Assembly: GCA_963989385.1 (NCBI GenBank)
Contig: OZ022498.1
Span: forward strand, 103,525,298-103,589,297
Source of the DNA: Ctena decussata
Lineage: Eukaryota > Mollusca > Bivalvia > Lucinida > Lucinidae
DNA length: 64,000 nucleotides
Direction of reading: 5' to 3'
Below the pieces are notes generated by a model. It was given only the letters and a program-made list of their open reading frames with translations. It had not been told where the DNA came from and did not search any database. Positions 23,131 to 34,338 of this stretch are shown piece by piece. The position numbers and the translations under genes are program-made. Position 1 is the first letter of the stretch, and each line of letters starts with the position of its first letter.

Positions 23131-23542
23131 TACTGTAAAACACTTATTTTTTGCGGTTACCGAATTTTGGGGATATTGGCGGTTAAGGCAAAGAGCGCTA
23201 AAATAAAAGTCCGCCAATATAATATTACATAGCTTTAATACATATACATATGCACAACATGACAGAGGTTTATTTGATGAGTATTTTCGATTTTTTATAC
23301 CTTCCATCAAGTTAAACTATATATTGTGGCATCTATTAGAATCGCCTCGATGAGGCGATTCTAATAGATGTCATAATGTATAGTTAAAAGAATAGTAAGA
23401 AAATTGTTTCAAATGTACATCAGATTTTCTTTATTATCTGGAGCCATGGTACATCAAGGCCGCCAAAATTAACATGCGCCAATATGTCATATTCTTTTAA
23501 CCGTGAAATTGTGATACCGCAGATATTAAGTGTTTTACAGTA
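23131..23542. mobile_element. TIR element, TACTGTAAAACACTTA family
   Basis: TACTGTAAAACACTTATTTT at 23131 is repeated inverted at 23523-23542 (AAGTGTTTTACAGTA). Second-order arms are TTGCGGT / ACCGCA and TATTGGCG / CGCCAATAT. A separate small hairpin element (23312-23387) sits inside it. Non-coding; 160 bp upstream of the next CaV2 exon. Confidence 0.65.
23312..23387. repeat. Hairpin, ATTAGAATCGCCTC core
   Basis: TTAACTATA..TTGTGGCATCTATTAGA / ATCGCCTC | GAGGCGAT / TCTAATAGATGTCATAA..TATAGTTAA is almost perfectly palindromic over 76 bp. Its core resembles those of the hairpins at 1610-1675, 8590-8640 and 43268-43320. Confidence 0.65.
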
Positions 23543-23702
23543 ATGATCAAATACAGGTATAAGCTCAGCCTCTTTGAAACTGAAAAACGCGAGCTTCAAC
23601 CGAAATGAGCCATACCCTTGGATAGTTCTTAGGCAAATAGGGTTGTCAAATAAGTTCATGCTAGGTGTCACTTGACCTATATGCTATTGTTTTTGTAAAC
23701 AG

Positions 23703-23809
23703 AGGCCTCCGTCGTTTTTCAAACGCTTGATGGGTGTTATGAGAACTCCGTCGGCCAGATCAAGTCAGAGTATGGACTCCGATCATTCAGGAGACGAGGA
23801 CACACACAG
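23703..23809 (+). CDS. CaV2: CaV2 calcium channel alpha-1, C-terminal tail exon
   Basis: The exon is bounded by TTTTTGTAAACAG and a GTAAGTACT donor at 23810. In phase 0 it reads RPPSFFKRLMGVMRTPSARS then SQSMDSDHSGDEDTH and leaves two bases. The P..F.R.M pattern lies where vertebrate CaV2 has PLMFQRM just after the IQ helix, so it probably joins directly to the exon ending at 2699. The exon is rich in serine and basic residues with an acidic end, as expected for the cytoplasmic tail. Confidence 0.88.
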
Positions 23810-24721
23810 GTAAGTACTATATTCAGAAAATAATAACATCATGTTAAAAGATGTACATACGTACCTGTATTCCTCAAGGTTATACAGTTGTTATCGCACT
23901 CTAAATAGTAGAAATAATATCTATATGCTTTACAAAAAGAACTTTTGTTTTGAGGGCAGGTCAGCTAGACATTAAGATAAGCAATAGCCTACTAGGCCTA
24001 AATTGTCACTTTTCGTAACTTTACAATGTAGCCTTGCGTTACAAAAAGGAACATATCAGATTTTGCTTAGGCTTAAAGCCTGTACTATTTTCGTAACATT
24101 ACCAGAACGTTATGTATTACATAATACTTGTCAATATTTTGTCCATCTACTTTGACTTATATTGAGATAATTTCTCTATCAAAATGTAAAACATATAGAC
24201 CTGGTGAGTTCAGCGAGCCAGTCAAACAAGTTTCATCATAAACAGATCTTTTGACAAGTCAAAAAGGGGAAAAGCTCTGTCATGAACAAATTTTACACTA
24301 TGTAGAGTTATCTTAGAAACATACGCATAAACGGTTCACGTAACGACTTCAACCATTTACAATGCATCTAACCATTTAGCTTGGAGACAGGTTAATACAT
24401 AGCGTATGCGCGATGTCCATTATACCTCAAAACGCTACTGCAGGAAAGATCTTATAGAAAGCTTTGCTGTCAATAGAAAAACCAATGCTAAACTTGGCAT
24501 ATTGACATAACGTATTATGAATTCTGCGTTGGATTTTTACATAGAAATCCTTCTTCTGTGATAAAAGTAAGTCGGTGATCTACCAACAGCTTATTCTGAT
24601 TTAACACCAGCTTCTTTGTTTAACACCGGCACGCTGCTGTTAATGAAGTAAGCAATAATACGATGCCAGTGGTTTACGATATCAGATCTCCTTCGTTTAA
24701 CACCGGCAAGCAGGTGTTAAA

Positions 24722-24930
24722 TGAACTGCGACACGACACAACCAACAAAGTGGGACTCAGATCAGCCTGGGAATCTGCACAGTCTAATCCGAGCCTTTGC
24801 TGTCCGCGTGGATGTAGCTTAGACCCTTAGCTACCCTTTAAGTGCACAGGAACTGGGCGTATGCCCGGATGGATCTCAGGATGCGCGTGGCGCACATGCC
24901 ACTTTGTTGGTTAAGCCGTGCCGCGGCTCA
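24722..24930. mobile_element. GAGCCGCGAC foldback MITE, copy E
   Basis: TGAACTGCGACACGACACAA on the left and GTGCCGCGGCTCA on the right. Slightly shortened arms, with central GTAGCTTAGACCCTTAGCTAC preserved. Confidence 0.8.
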
Positions 24931-25169
24931 AATGAAGTTTGCTAAGGCAGAATACAAAGCCAGTGTTAACCAATAAAAGTTGAAAACGTCAAAAACAATG
25001 TTTGCTAGTGTTAAACTAACTTGGTAATGGCAAATTACGATATTCGCCAGTGTTTGCCGATATTAACCGATTTGTCTATATTTCTATCATGGGTTGTCCC
25101 AGTAAATGTAGGTAGAGGTGAAGCTATAGAAACAAGTTTTATCCATTTCATATACATTTTACATTACAG

Positions 25170-25242
25170 CTTCCTACGACGTGGCAGCAGTAAGCGGAGA
25201 AAAGCAGCATCGCATTACAATGCCGACACAGCCAGCGTGCAG
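25170..25242 (+). CDS. CaV2: CaV2 calcium channel alpha-1, small basic exon
   Basis: It follows CATTTTACATTACAG and ends before GTCAGTG at 25243. One base completes the serine begun at 23808-23809, then 24 codons read FLRRGSSKRRKAASHYNADT ASVQ, ending in phase 0. The cluster RRGSSKRRK is strongly basic and could be a phosphorylation or membrane-charge site (inference). Recognition rests on splice phase and position between confirmed exons, since the sequence itself is poorly conserved. Confidence 0.78.
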
Positions 25243-25295
25243 GTCAGTGTTTTATCAGTTTTATAACAATAGATTTACTTATTGGATAAATAGAG

Positions 25296-25638
25296 GATCT
25301 TACATGAGTGTTCATGCATTATTGAATTTATTAAACGAGTTGGGGAAAAAGATAAGATGCGAGGCTTTGCCGAGCATCTTATCGTTTTTCCCCAACGAGT
25401 TTAATAAATTCAATAATACAGGAGCACGAATGCAAGATTCTATTTATCATATGACACTAAAAGCGCATTTTATTAGCAAATTTTGCACTGAAACGTCATG
25501 ATTTCCCCATTAGAAAAAGCGACGTTTTTATGGACGTTAACGCATAACGCTACGACGTAATTTGCATATTTAATCCACTAGTGGATTATTGATTTTAATG
25601 CATGGCTTTATAACACTCTCAGATGCGACGTCATATGA
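25296..25638 (-). mobile_element. 341-bp palindromic repeat, copy 3 (inverted)
   Basis: Starts GATCTTACATGAGTG and ends TCAGATGCGACGTCATATGA, the reverse complement of the copies at 5032 and 7295. The internal hairpin carries GATAAGATGCGAGGC. It starts 53 bases after the donor of the 25170 exon. Confidence 0.75.
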
Positions 25639-26069
25639 TAAAAAGTACTTGCTTGATAAAACTTCGGTTTTGGTAACCCGAATTCCATGCCAATTCCGGT
25701 CCACAGTTCAGTGTTTTGTATCATTACTTAGGTCACAGTAGAAATATTACGTTTGCCACCTACAGTTGCACAGTGGTGTGTGGAGCTTGAGGTTACAGGT
25801 GTTTCAGCTTTTACCTGTATTTATTGTACATTCTTGTAAAATCATTGAGGATAATGATCATTTATATGATAATATGCAAAATATTCATACATGTCATATA
25901 CTTATCATCCTCATAGTATGAGTATGTATTTTGATTTTTGAGGAATAGACGGTAGTAACAGCACTCACTGATATCATAATTTTAAGGTTGCACGCAAGGA
26001 ATTTATTATTCGCAGTCACTGGAGAAAGATCAGAATTAGTAACTACAAAAATGTAACTGCCACTCCATG

Positions 26070-29000
26070 CCGGTGTAACGAAGTAAAGTAACCCCCATAG
26101 AATAACGACCCCCGGTCATTATTCTTCAGAAAAAGTGACCCCTTTTCTATAAAATACTGACTCCCTTTAAAAAATAATGACCCCCCTGATGATACCTATA
26201 AAATAGTGACTCCCCGGTCAGTTTTCTTTAAAGAATAGTGACACCCACCCCCACCTCGGTCATAATATGATGACTCCCCATGAAGCAATGGTGTCTTCAT
26301 ATATGCTTATGGCATATAGGCTGTTGTGTCCGGTCTGTTACAACTCTCTTGTTTGATGATGGATTTTAAAATAACTTGGCATAACTGTCAAGACGATGTG
26401 TCGCGCGCAAGTCCTAGGTACCTAACTCGAAGGTCAAGATCATAGAGATCGTGAAAAGATAATGGTGCCCTGCTATATGAATGTGGCAAACAGTATGTCG
26501 TGTCTGACATGTAAAGTTGTCATTTGTGGGTAGACTTTCAAATAACTGGAAACAAATGTTAGCCACATAAAGCCAATGTATTTCGTGTTAGAAACTAACT
26601 AACAAACAAACGCACCCCCTCCAACCCATCCACCCACCTCCACACACACACACACACATACATCTTTCCCACGCAAAGTTAAATCGCTCCTCACGAAAAA
26701 TTGTGACCGCCTAGAATAACGACCCCCTGTCACTTTATTTTCTTTTGAATTTGACGCCGGCCATTAGTTTCTGAAGAAAAGTACCTTGAGAAGAATGATA
26801 CTTATTTACATGCTAATCGAAATGACATGTGTGTGGTGAAGATTTCGTCAAATGTTCTTGAGTAGCACGAAAACAAATTTTCAAGAAATTTGTAAGCACT
26901 ATTACTGCTACGATAGCAGCAGCAGCTGTAGTAGCAGCAACATCAACTAGTATTACCAATAATAAAACTTGCAATAGTTAATAAACAGTTGGTTGTCGTT
27001 TAGGTTGGGATTAATATTTTATAGTCATCATCGAGGGGGTTAACGGGAGTCAGTATCGTTTAGAACGGAGTCATTTTTTTCTATAGAATAATGACCGGGA
27101 GTCGTTATTCTATGGGTTCTCCATAGAATAACGACCCCCGGTCATTATTCTTTAAAGAATAGTGACCCCCTACCCATTCATAATATTATGACTCTGCGAT
27201 CATAACATAATAATATTATAATCCCCCCACACCCCCAACCCCTTTAACCCAAACACACAAACACACACATCCTTCCCAACAACATCAACAAGTATTACCA
27301 ATAATAAAACTTGCAACAGTTAATAATCAGTTAGTGGATTAACATTTTATAGCCATCATCGAGGGGGTTAACGGGAGTCAGTATCGTTTAGAACGAGGTC
27401 ATTTTTATAGAATAATGACCAATGACCAGGGGTCGTTATTCTATGGGATCCCCAGAGAATAACGACCCCCGGTCATTATTTTTTAAAGAATAGTGACCCC
27501 CTATCCCTTCATAATATTATGACTCCGCGGTCGAAACATAATAATTTTATAAAACCCCGCCCCATCCCCCTCAACCCAAACACACACATACATCCCTCCC
27601 AACGAAATCAGCAAGTATTACCAATAATAAAACTTGCAGTAGTTAATAATCAGTTAGTGGTCGATTAGGTAGGGATTAACATTTTATAGCTATCATCGAG
27701 GGGTTTAACGGGAGTCAGTATCTAAAGAAATGGAGTCACTTTTTTCTATATAATAATGATCGGGGGTCGTTATTCTGTGTGTTCCCCATAGAATAATGAC
27801 CATCAAGTGAAAACCAGTTGACCCCTGGCCTTGAAATTTGATATGTAGCATTAGGTACTCCAGTACTACCAACATTGTTCAAGTGATGGCCTTGGGATGG
27901 CCTTGTCTTTTGCGGCAAGGTCGAATTAGCGTTTTGGTGCTTTATGTGGGAAAATGCTTGAACATAAGGGTTCATGGAAATTAATCTTTACAAATCTTCT
28001 GCACTGGAGCCAAAAGATTGATGGACCTGAAACCTTGTATATAGCATTGGACACTGACGTTCTATCAGACTTATTCGAATAATGAGACTGGTTTGAGCTT
28101 GACCATTTTAACACCAAAGTCAAATTTTCTTTATATTAGAAACTGTTTAAATATATTTTTGAAGACTTTGGTATAGCGAATCTTAATGAGTATTTGAAGA
28201 ATTTTAGTACCAGAGGTCAAGGCCATTCTTTGATCGTATTTCATCAGCTTCAGAGAGCTCTGTAAAACGAAACGACTGAGCTGAATGAAGCAAAATGTCA
28301 CACGGAACCTCCATGAGTCAGGGAAACAACAGTTTGCTTGAACTGTTCTGGTCACATGACCGAGATGTCCGTTATGCCCATGTATTATAAACCTTTAAAA
28401 TTCTTCTTCTCCCAAACATCAAATGATATTGAAAATATGATATCCAGCATTTTGGGATTCATATACATGTAGTATCAGCTTTGTTCAAGCGACTAGTTTG
28501 ATCTTTGACCTTTTTTACTCTGGTGAGCGATTCAGGACCTCATGACCCTCTTGTTGTTCATTTCATAGAAATTGCTGTAGATTTTATGCAAACAATGAAG
28601 AAAATAATCAGACACGCATTTCTGCTGCGTCCGATCTTAGCCCACACGTTTGCCTCTGTCCCTTTTTAAGGAGGCCAGGCTTAAATGGGTTTATGTAATC
28701 GTATGAGCCATATACGTACATAGGTGCGTATAGTATACTCGAAATGACTTTATTTTTATTTTTCTTTCTTTATTTGTTTATAATTTTTGTACGGGTAGGT
28801 TGTGGGGGGGCGGGGGTGAGACGGGGTGACGTTCTTTTCAATTTCGCGAATTGTCATTTAACTTCGCGTAGAGGGGTAATAATTTTATGACCTGCGGAAG
28901 GGGGGGTCACTTTTTTAAAGAATAATGACCGGAGGTCGTTATTCTATGGGGGTCACAATTCTGCGCGAGGGGTCGATTTATTACGTGTGTGGGAGTCATA

Positions 29001-29111
29001 ATATTATGACCGGGGAGTCATAAAATTATGACCGGGGAGTCACTATTCTTTAAAAAAAAATGACCGGGGGGTCGTTATTCTATGGGGGTCACTTTACTTC
29101 GTTACACCGGC
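26070..29111. mobile_element. 3-kb element with GCCGGTGTAACGAAGTAAAG termini and GACCCCCGGTCATTATT modules
   Basis: A perfect 21-bp inverted repeat, beginning GCCGGTGTAACGAAGTAAAG, closes both ends. Inside each end follow modules such as CCATAGAATAACGACCCCC and GGTCATTATTCTTTAAAGAA, repeated many times on both strands. Three longer units of roughly 325-345 bp recur (near 26950, 27295 and 27615, sharing GTATTACCAATAATAAAACT and ATCGAGGGGGTTAACGGGAG). A decayed Helitron-like fragment (27785-28560) is embedded. No ORF. Confidence 0.65.
27785..28560 (+). mobile_element. Diverged fragment of Helitron-like family 1
   Basis: CCTTGAAATTTGATATGTAGCAT..., ATGTGGGAAAATGCTT, GGTCACATGACCGAGATG and TTCTTCTTCTCCCAAAC follow the same order as in the 453-bp units at 9680-12540, but are more divergent. 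It lacks both termini. Confidence 0.55.
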
Positions 29112-29333
29112 TTGTCCTAAATCCATGTTCAGATAACCACAATGGACTCTGAATCAAAACTTCTTCGGTTCCAAACCCAGCCTGGGTATGATCCTCCACT
29201 AGCCTTTTAATCCTGTTATCCTCATCATTTTACTCATTATCCCTCGTCAGCTTTAAAGAGGTGAAAACAGGCTTAAAGGAGCCATTAACGGCAAATCCTA
29301 GCTCGTTTTGACTTCAAGCTAGGCTATAATAAA

Positions 29334-29554
29334 TGAGCCGCGACACGAGAAAACCAACAAAAAAGGTGGTATGTGCGCCCAGTGCTGACTCAGATCAGCC
29401 TGGGCATCCGCCCAGTCTGCTCAGAGTCTTCGCTTTACGCTTAGAGGGTAGCTAAGAGTTTAATCTAGCCTCATGCGGACAATGAAGGACAGAGAAGACT
29501 CTGATCAGACTGGGCGTACATGCCACTTTGTTGGTTTTCTCGTGTCGTGGCTCA
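29334..29554. mobile_element. GAGCCGCGAC foldback MITE, copy F
   Basis: TGAGCCGCGACACGAGAAAA and TTTTCTCGTGTCGTGGCTCA are the ends. Arms contain CAGATCAGCCTGGGCATCCG. The right arm is shortened by about 20 bp. Confidence 0.8.
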
Positions 29555-31546
29555 TATTCTAAATACTTAGACAAACAGTGGATGCCAAGATCAGACAGCT
29601 TCTGATCGGGGCCTGTGTTGGTTTCTGTCTTGCCAGAAATCTACTGAAACAACTTTTGTTCAAATTTTATAATAACACACTGAATATAAACAAGTAATAG
29701 AATAATACACCGAAACTGAAGCAGACAAGAACGGAAAAAATATTTTCAAATTATGGGAGCACAATGTAGATATTAATCATGATAAATCAACACGGAAATA
29801 AATAAGCTTGATTTTTTATTTCTTGGAAACAGAAGCAACTAAGTAAAATGGACAAGCAGCTTGCCAAAGTCCAAATACATAGGACGTTTATCGTATAACT
29901 GGTAAATTAAAATCCTGCAGGTCCACCGTAATATCAAACACCTTGAATATATAAATGAGTCATATTCTACGGACGAAGAAGGAACCGCTTCTACAAGAAG
30001 TCCTAGGATATTTGTTGTGTCTGACGCGTATCAGGTATTAAAGCGGTTATGGTTGGTGGCGGGTAGTGTGGTTTCAATACGCTTTGTAAGCGCATTATTT
30101 CATTCCCACCTTGAAAGAGCCAAAATATAACAATGCCGTTCGGCTCAAATGTATGTAAATTATATATGTGTACAGTTTTAACTTTGGAGTAAAAAGAACG
30201 GATGGCGTATCACACAACTCCAAAAAGTGGCCAAATCGAAATTTTGGTTTAGCCGCTTTTGGGAATTTTGTGAGAACTTCAGCAGATTATCTTTTATGAA
30301 GGCTGAAAATTGTACTAGTAACTTAATATAAATATAAGACGAATAGCACTGTTATATTTTGGCTGACTATATGCGGGAGCTGGAATTTTTAATGTCCAAG
30401 TGGGAACATACTGGCATATTATAAGAAACTCCTTTACTAATAGAGTGGTGAACTGGATAATTACTGATATAACACGTGTTGTAATATTTTCTGTCCTTTC
30501 TAATCTTCCTTTGCTTGATTAAGAGATAAATAGAAAGTTAGAGAAATTCCTTACATGTCAGACTTGGAGAAAAGTGGTGTTTCTTGAAATACGAAATCCG
30601 ACAGTTTTCTGTCCTTTTAGTTTCATTCCTTTACTTGCTTGGAAACCTGCTTATATTCATTATTTTGCTGCTTTTCGAATCCTTACAAGCCGAAATACAT
30701 TCTTTCAGCTTACTAACTCTTAAAAAAGTTGCCGAAATGGGATACCTCTTGTTGATTTTCTTTCCTGGTCTAATCTTTCTCGGGTAATTGGAATGTCTAC
30801 TCTTGTCTTGCTGGTAGCTTGTTGAAATTTTGTTCGATTGATAAACATGAAGCAAAATCATTTTCTCTGACTCCTATTTTCTCATGTTTAAGATTAAATA
30901 GCATTTCAGGAACAGGAATTGGCTAGCTCATAACGCTTTCATGTTTGTTTTCTGTAATACGTTAAGTTTTCTCCTTAACACGATCCACATGTAGGGTAGC
31001 AGGAAGTATCTTTTTAATTTTCGTAAACTGTAAAATTGTTCACCTTACTAACTGCATACTGAATAACCAAAAGCAGTCGGTGGAAATGTGTGTTTTATCA
31101 GGGAGAGAAAAGCAGAACCAAGAAAAAAGAGCAATTAGTAAAAATGTCTTTTGTATTCATGTATCTTAAAATTTGTATCTAGAAACAAAAATATATAAAA
31201 GGAAGAAAAAGAAACGCTAGACTTCCTTTTTACAGCTGTGCAATCCTTTTTATATGTTTATTGTTTAATGTTTAAATATTCTTGCTGATTCAGTGCCATA
31301 ATCTTATCACTATGGAAAAGTCCAGTGACACTGCTATTTCATCAAATGAAATGCCCACACCACATAGGCAATGATATAACAGGGTCATGAAATAACTCTC
31401 AAGCTGGCATATGAGAATAGATGTCTAATTGCCAAATGCATGGGATGTGTCAAGGATCCCTTCCAGCTGTGTGTAATCTAAACCGTATGTTGACTTTTTT
31501 AAATTTGCAGCTTCAATAAAATTTATCATTATATTTACCATTTCAG
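29555..31546. other. CaV2 intron, no recognisable feature
   Basis: AT-rich intronic DNA ending in a polypyrimidine/acceptor region (TTTACCATTTCAG). No exon, RNA gene or clear repeat was found. Confidence 0.5.
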
Positions 31547-31871
31547 TCAATCGACAGACGTGATTTCTCGAAAGGACTCAGACCCGAGCATGCTGCTGGT
31601 GGGCAAGCACCAGCTTCCCGTACAGCATCAGAATCAAGTCAAGTTGGGGCAACCACGCCATCGCTGCCCCCTACGCCTGTCTCACCAAGATCTCCCCTTC
31701 TGAATCACCGTAGTCCGTACGGATCGCCGTGTACATCTCCTGGGCCTTTCCGACGTTCAAATTCACCACGACGTCAGGCTATGGACGTCGGATTTGCCTC
31801 TGCTGTTGCTAACATCTGTGAACAGGCACATACGATAGCTGAACAAGATCGTAGAGACAGATACAGAGGAG
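31547..31871 (+). CDS. CaV2: CaV2 calcium channel alpha-1, proline/serine-rich tail exon
   Basis: From acceptor TTTCAG to donor GTAAGT at 31872 it encodes 108 codons plus one base, entering in phase 0: SIDRRDFSKGLRPEHAAG..., a PPTPVSPRSP stretch, several SP sites, and the helical ending FASAVANICEQAHTIAEQ then DRRDRYRG. It is cytoplasmic, low-complexity and rich in SP/TP sites that proline-directed kinases could use. The end base joins GT of the last exon to give Gly. Codon use and GC content rise clearly above the flanking intron. Confidence 0.9.
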
Positions 31872-31911
31872 GTAAGTTGCTTAAATGTTTTTGTATAATT
31901 TGCTTAGTCTG

Positions 31912-32115
31912 TTGTAACCCTTCTTTTTGTCTGAATTATTTAGTTCAATAAAGATAGCTGAGTTGCCACCTATTTGGGAAAGAGCTGCTGACTCGGCTTA
32001 TCACTTGTAATTTATTGTTTGTTGGGATGTCTTTGTCAATCTTTCCCTTTGATGTTGGGGATAGGGTTTGGGATCTGATTCAGTCAGTTCCTGAAGTGTA
32101 GTTAGTCTTTAAATT
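31912..32115 (+). repeat. 200-bp segment duplicated (inverted) at 57579-57778
   Basis: The sequence with AAGATAGCTGAGTTGCCACC, TATTTGGGAAAGAGCTGCTG, ACTCGGCTTATCACTTGTAA and GTTTGGGATCTGATTCAGTC recurs almost unchanged and reverse-complemented inside the transposon at 56674-59758. It begins 40 bases after a CaV2 splice donor. It is either a dispersed repeat or intron DNA carried by a transposon. Confidence 0.7.
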
Positions 32116-32739
32116 TAAACTTTGTACATAAATTGGATGTCGATATACAAGTTCAAGGGGTGTTTCGGAATGTTTTGCAATTAGCAGGAGTTTTAGGAAA
32201 TGTTCTGATAAGGTGTCATAAGCTGGTTGTATTTGCCTATAGAAACTAAGTAAATTGTTTTATGTAGTATATGAAATAGTTTTAACAGGCGTATCTGGCT
32301 ATACCAAACATATACCGATAGACTGCCCTCCTGTAGTAGTACAGGAACCATACCGCCATCCAGAAATGTGTATTGTCACCTTTAGAAATAGGGAAAAGGT
32401 CTTATGGGGCCGGAATTGGAGAGTGGGGCACCACACTGACCTCAGGGTAGCCAGTTCTGGCATTTTCATTTTTTTAACTTTTCCTGAAAATTGGAGATAC
32501 TGGGTTCTGGCTGTATGTAAACCAGTAATATAAGCAGACAAAAAATTGCAGTGCTACTGCTCCTATGTATGCATGTTTTTATCTAATTTATTTCATTTTT
32601 CACAATCTTATTCTTTTCAGTGTTAATGTATTTGTTATTATGATTGCTATGTTTTAATATTCGATTAGGATTATAAGTTGTCATAAAAGTTCATGTTTCT
32701 TTGTTTCACTTGTCAGTATTTTAAAATTGTCTTTTGCAG

Positions 32740-33800
32740 GTTCATTTAAGCATGAAGACAGCGGCAGTAACCCTAACTCACCACAACTGAGAGGTCGCCC
32801 TCGTGTGAAGCGGCCACCATTGATGTCACAACCTCATGTTATGGGCTCCCCACTTCCTTCACCTCATCCACCTAGAAAACAAGAAATGTACAGATCCACA
32901 TCCTTAGAGACACGTTCACGCACACCTTCGCCTAACCCGACCCCAACCTCAACACCGATGAATGAGTACTATGGCACCTCCAATTTGACAGATCGCTCGA
33001 GGAGCCCAAGTCCAAGTCTTAGTAGTCCGGTTAATACACCACCAAAGAGAAGTACAAGAAAGCTTCCAGTAGTTCCACAGTCACATCCTACTAAGCCTTC
33101 AACTCTTAACCTTGCTCAACCTAAGCTCAAGGAAAATATGCCCCGCGTTATGCCTTCCCCAACCATTCCTCAGCCTTCTAAAAGTCCCGGGAGTATAAAT
33201 TTTCCCAAATTAAACCCTTCTCCAACGCACAAACCAAAACTGAACATTGCACCGGTACCGCACAATATACCACCGCCCGGTAAGCTGGGTAGGCCAGAAC
33301 CATATAGTCCTACAGAAAGAAACAATCTTAATAAAATAACAGATCCCCGTGATCATCTAGCACAGTCAAAGTCGCTACCTTCCTATGGTAGGCGCGGTGA
33401 TCCGAGTAACCTACCCAAAGTAGATCAATTTAGAAGGGTTAACCATTCACCAGATATAAACAGACTTCGTAGAGAAAGTAGTGACAGAGATAGAACTAGA
33501 CCTACTGCTAAATCTTTTGAGGAACCAAATCAATTAAGTAACCCACCAAGTGGTGCTAATATAGGTAGAGGTCGAGGTGAACGCGGTGAACAGCTTCCTT
33601 CAGGTCACGTGAGTTCAAATCAAAGACATGCGCATTCGCCGAGCCAGTCACGTTCGCCAAGGAACGTGCGTGCTTCACCTAATGTTCCGAATGGAGTTAA
33701 ACGTAGGAATGGACGAAAGCCAGAGAAATTAGAACTACGTAGTGATAGTAACGTGCCACTGACTCAAGATTCGGATGAAGATGAAGATGACTGGTGTTAG
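32740..33800 (+). CDS. CaV2: CaV2 calcium channel alpha-1, last coding exon with DDWC terminus
   Basis: The exon opens after GTCTTTTGCAG and runs to TAG at 33798-33800, about 353 codons. The upstream in-frame ATG at 32727 is intronic. It encodes a basic, proline/serine-rich tail. Two motifs settle the identity. RKLPVVP (33057-33077) fits the RxLPxxP ligand for RIM-BP SH3 domains (RQLPQTP in vertebrate CaV2). The last four residues DDWC (33786-33797), after an acidic run DSDEDE, are the PDZ ligand bound by RIM/Mint-type scaffolds. Both tether the channel at presynaptic active zones (family knowledge). A repeated SPS/SRSP pattern and an RGRGERG stretch are also visible. Confidence 0.95.
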
Positions 33801-33955
33801 CGTTTCCTTTTTATAGAAATTAAGAAATTTAGCTCATGAGTTCAAGTGAATAGACGTAGGGCACGTTCGGCGTAGTAACTGTGGTAAACCCGATTTATAC
33901 CCAGGTATTCAACGGGCTACTCGAAACTACCTTCGAGTAGTCCGAGGAGTATCTG

Positions 33956-34338
33956 GGGCCGTATTCATAAAGCCACTTAAGTCGTTGCTATGCTGTTGCT
34001 AAGGCTGAATATCTATAAAGGAGATTCCCTACAACTATGAAATGTGGTCTGGAGGAACAGTCTTTGTAAGACTGTTCCTTCAGAGCAAATTTCATAGTTG
34101 TAGGGAATCTCCTTCAAAGTAATTTAGCCTTAGCAACAGCATAGCAACTATGCTGTTGCTAAGGCTGAATATCTACAAAGGAGATTCCCTACAACTATGA
34201 AATGTGGTCTGGAGGAGCAGTCTTTGTAAGACTGTTCCTCCAGAGCAAATTTCATAGTTGTAGGGAAATCTCCTTCAAAGTAATTTAGCCTTAGCAACAG
34301 CATAGCAACCACTTAAGTTGTTTTATGAATACGGTCCC
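33956..34338. repeat. Double hairpin element in probable CaV2 3' UTR
   Basis: The outer ends are GGGCCGTATTCATAAA and TTTATGAATACGGTCCC, plus CACTTAAGT on both sides. Inside are two tandem hairpins, 33984-34148 and 34150-34304, with arms of about 65-70 bases (GTTGCTAAGGCTGAATATCT, GGAGATTCCCTACAACTATG and complements). They are nearly identical to each other. It starts 156 bases after the CaV2 stop codon. A smaller hairpin CTACTCGAA...TTCGAGTAG lies at 33918-33940. Confidence 0.75.

Noticed and set aside
22948..23310. 120-aa minus-strand ORF
   Set aside because: It overlaps the ends of a TIR element, has low-complexity composition and no family resemblance; a chance frame in intron.
32255..32541. 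Overlapping ORFs on both strands inside a CaV2 intron
   Set aside because: No splice sites of matching phase and no conservation that I recognise.
32727..32739. ATG upstream in frame as start of a separate 357-aa gene
   Set aside because: These bases are the end of an intron (TTTTGCAG acceptor); the frame is continuous with the previous exon in phase 1 and ends in the CaV2 DDWC motif.
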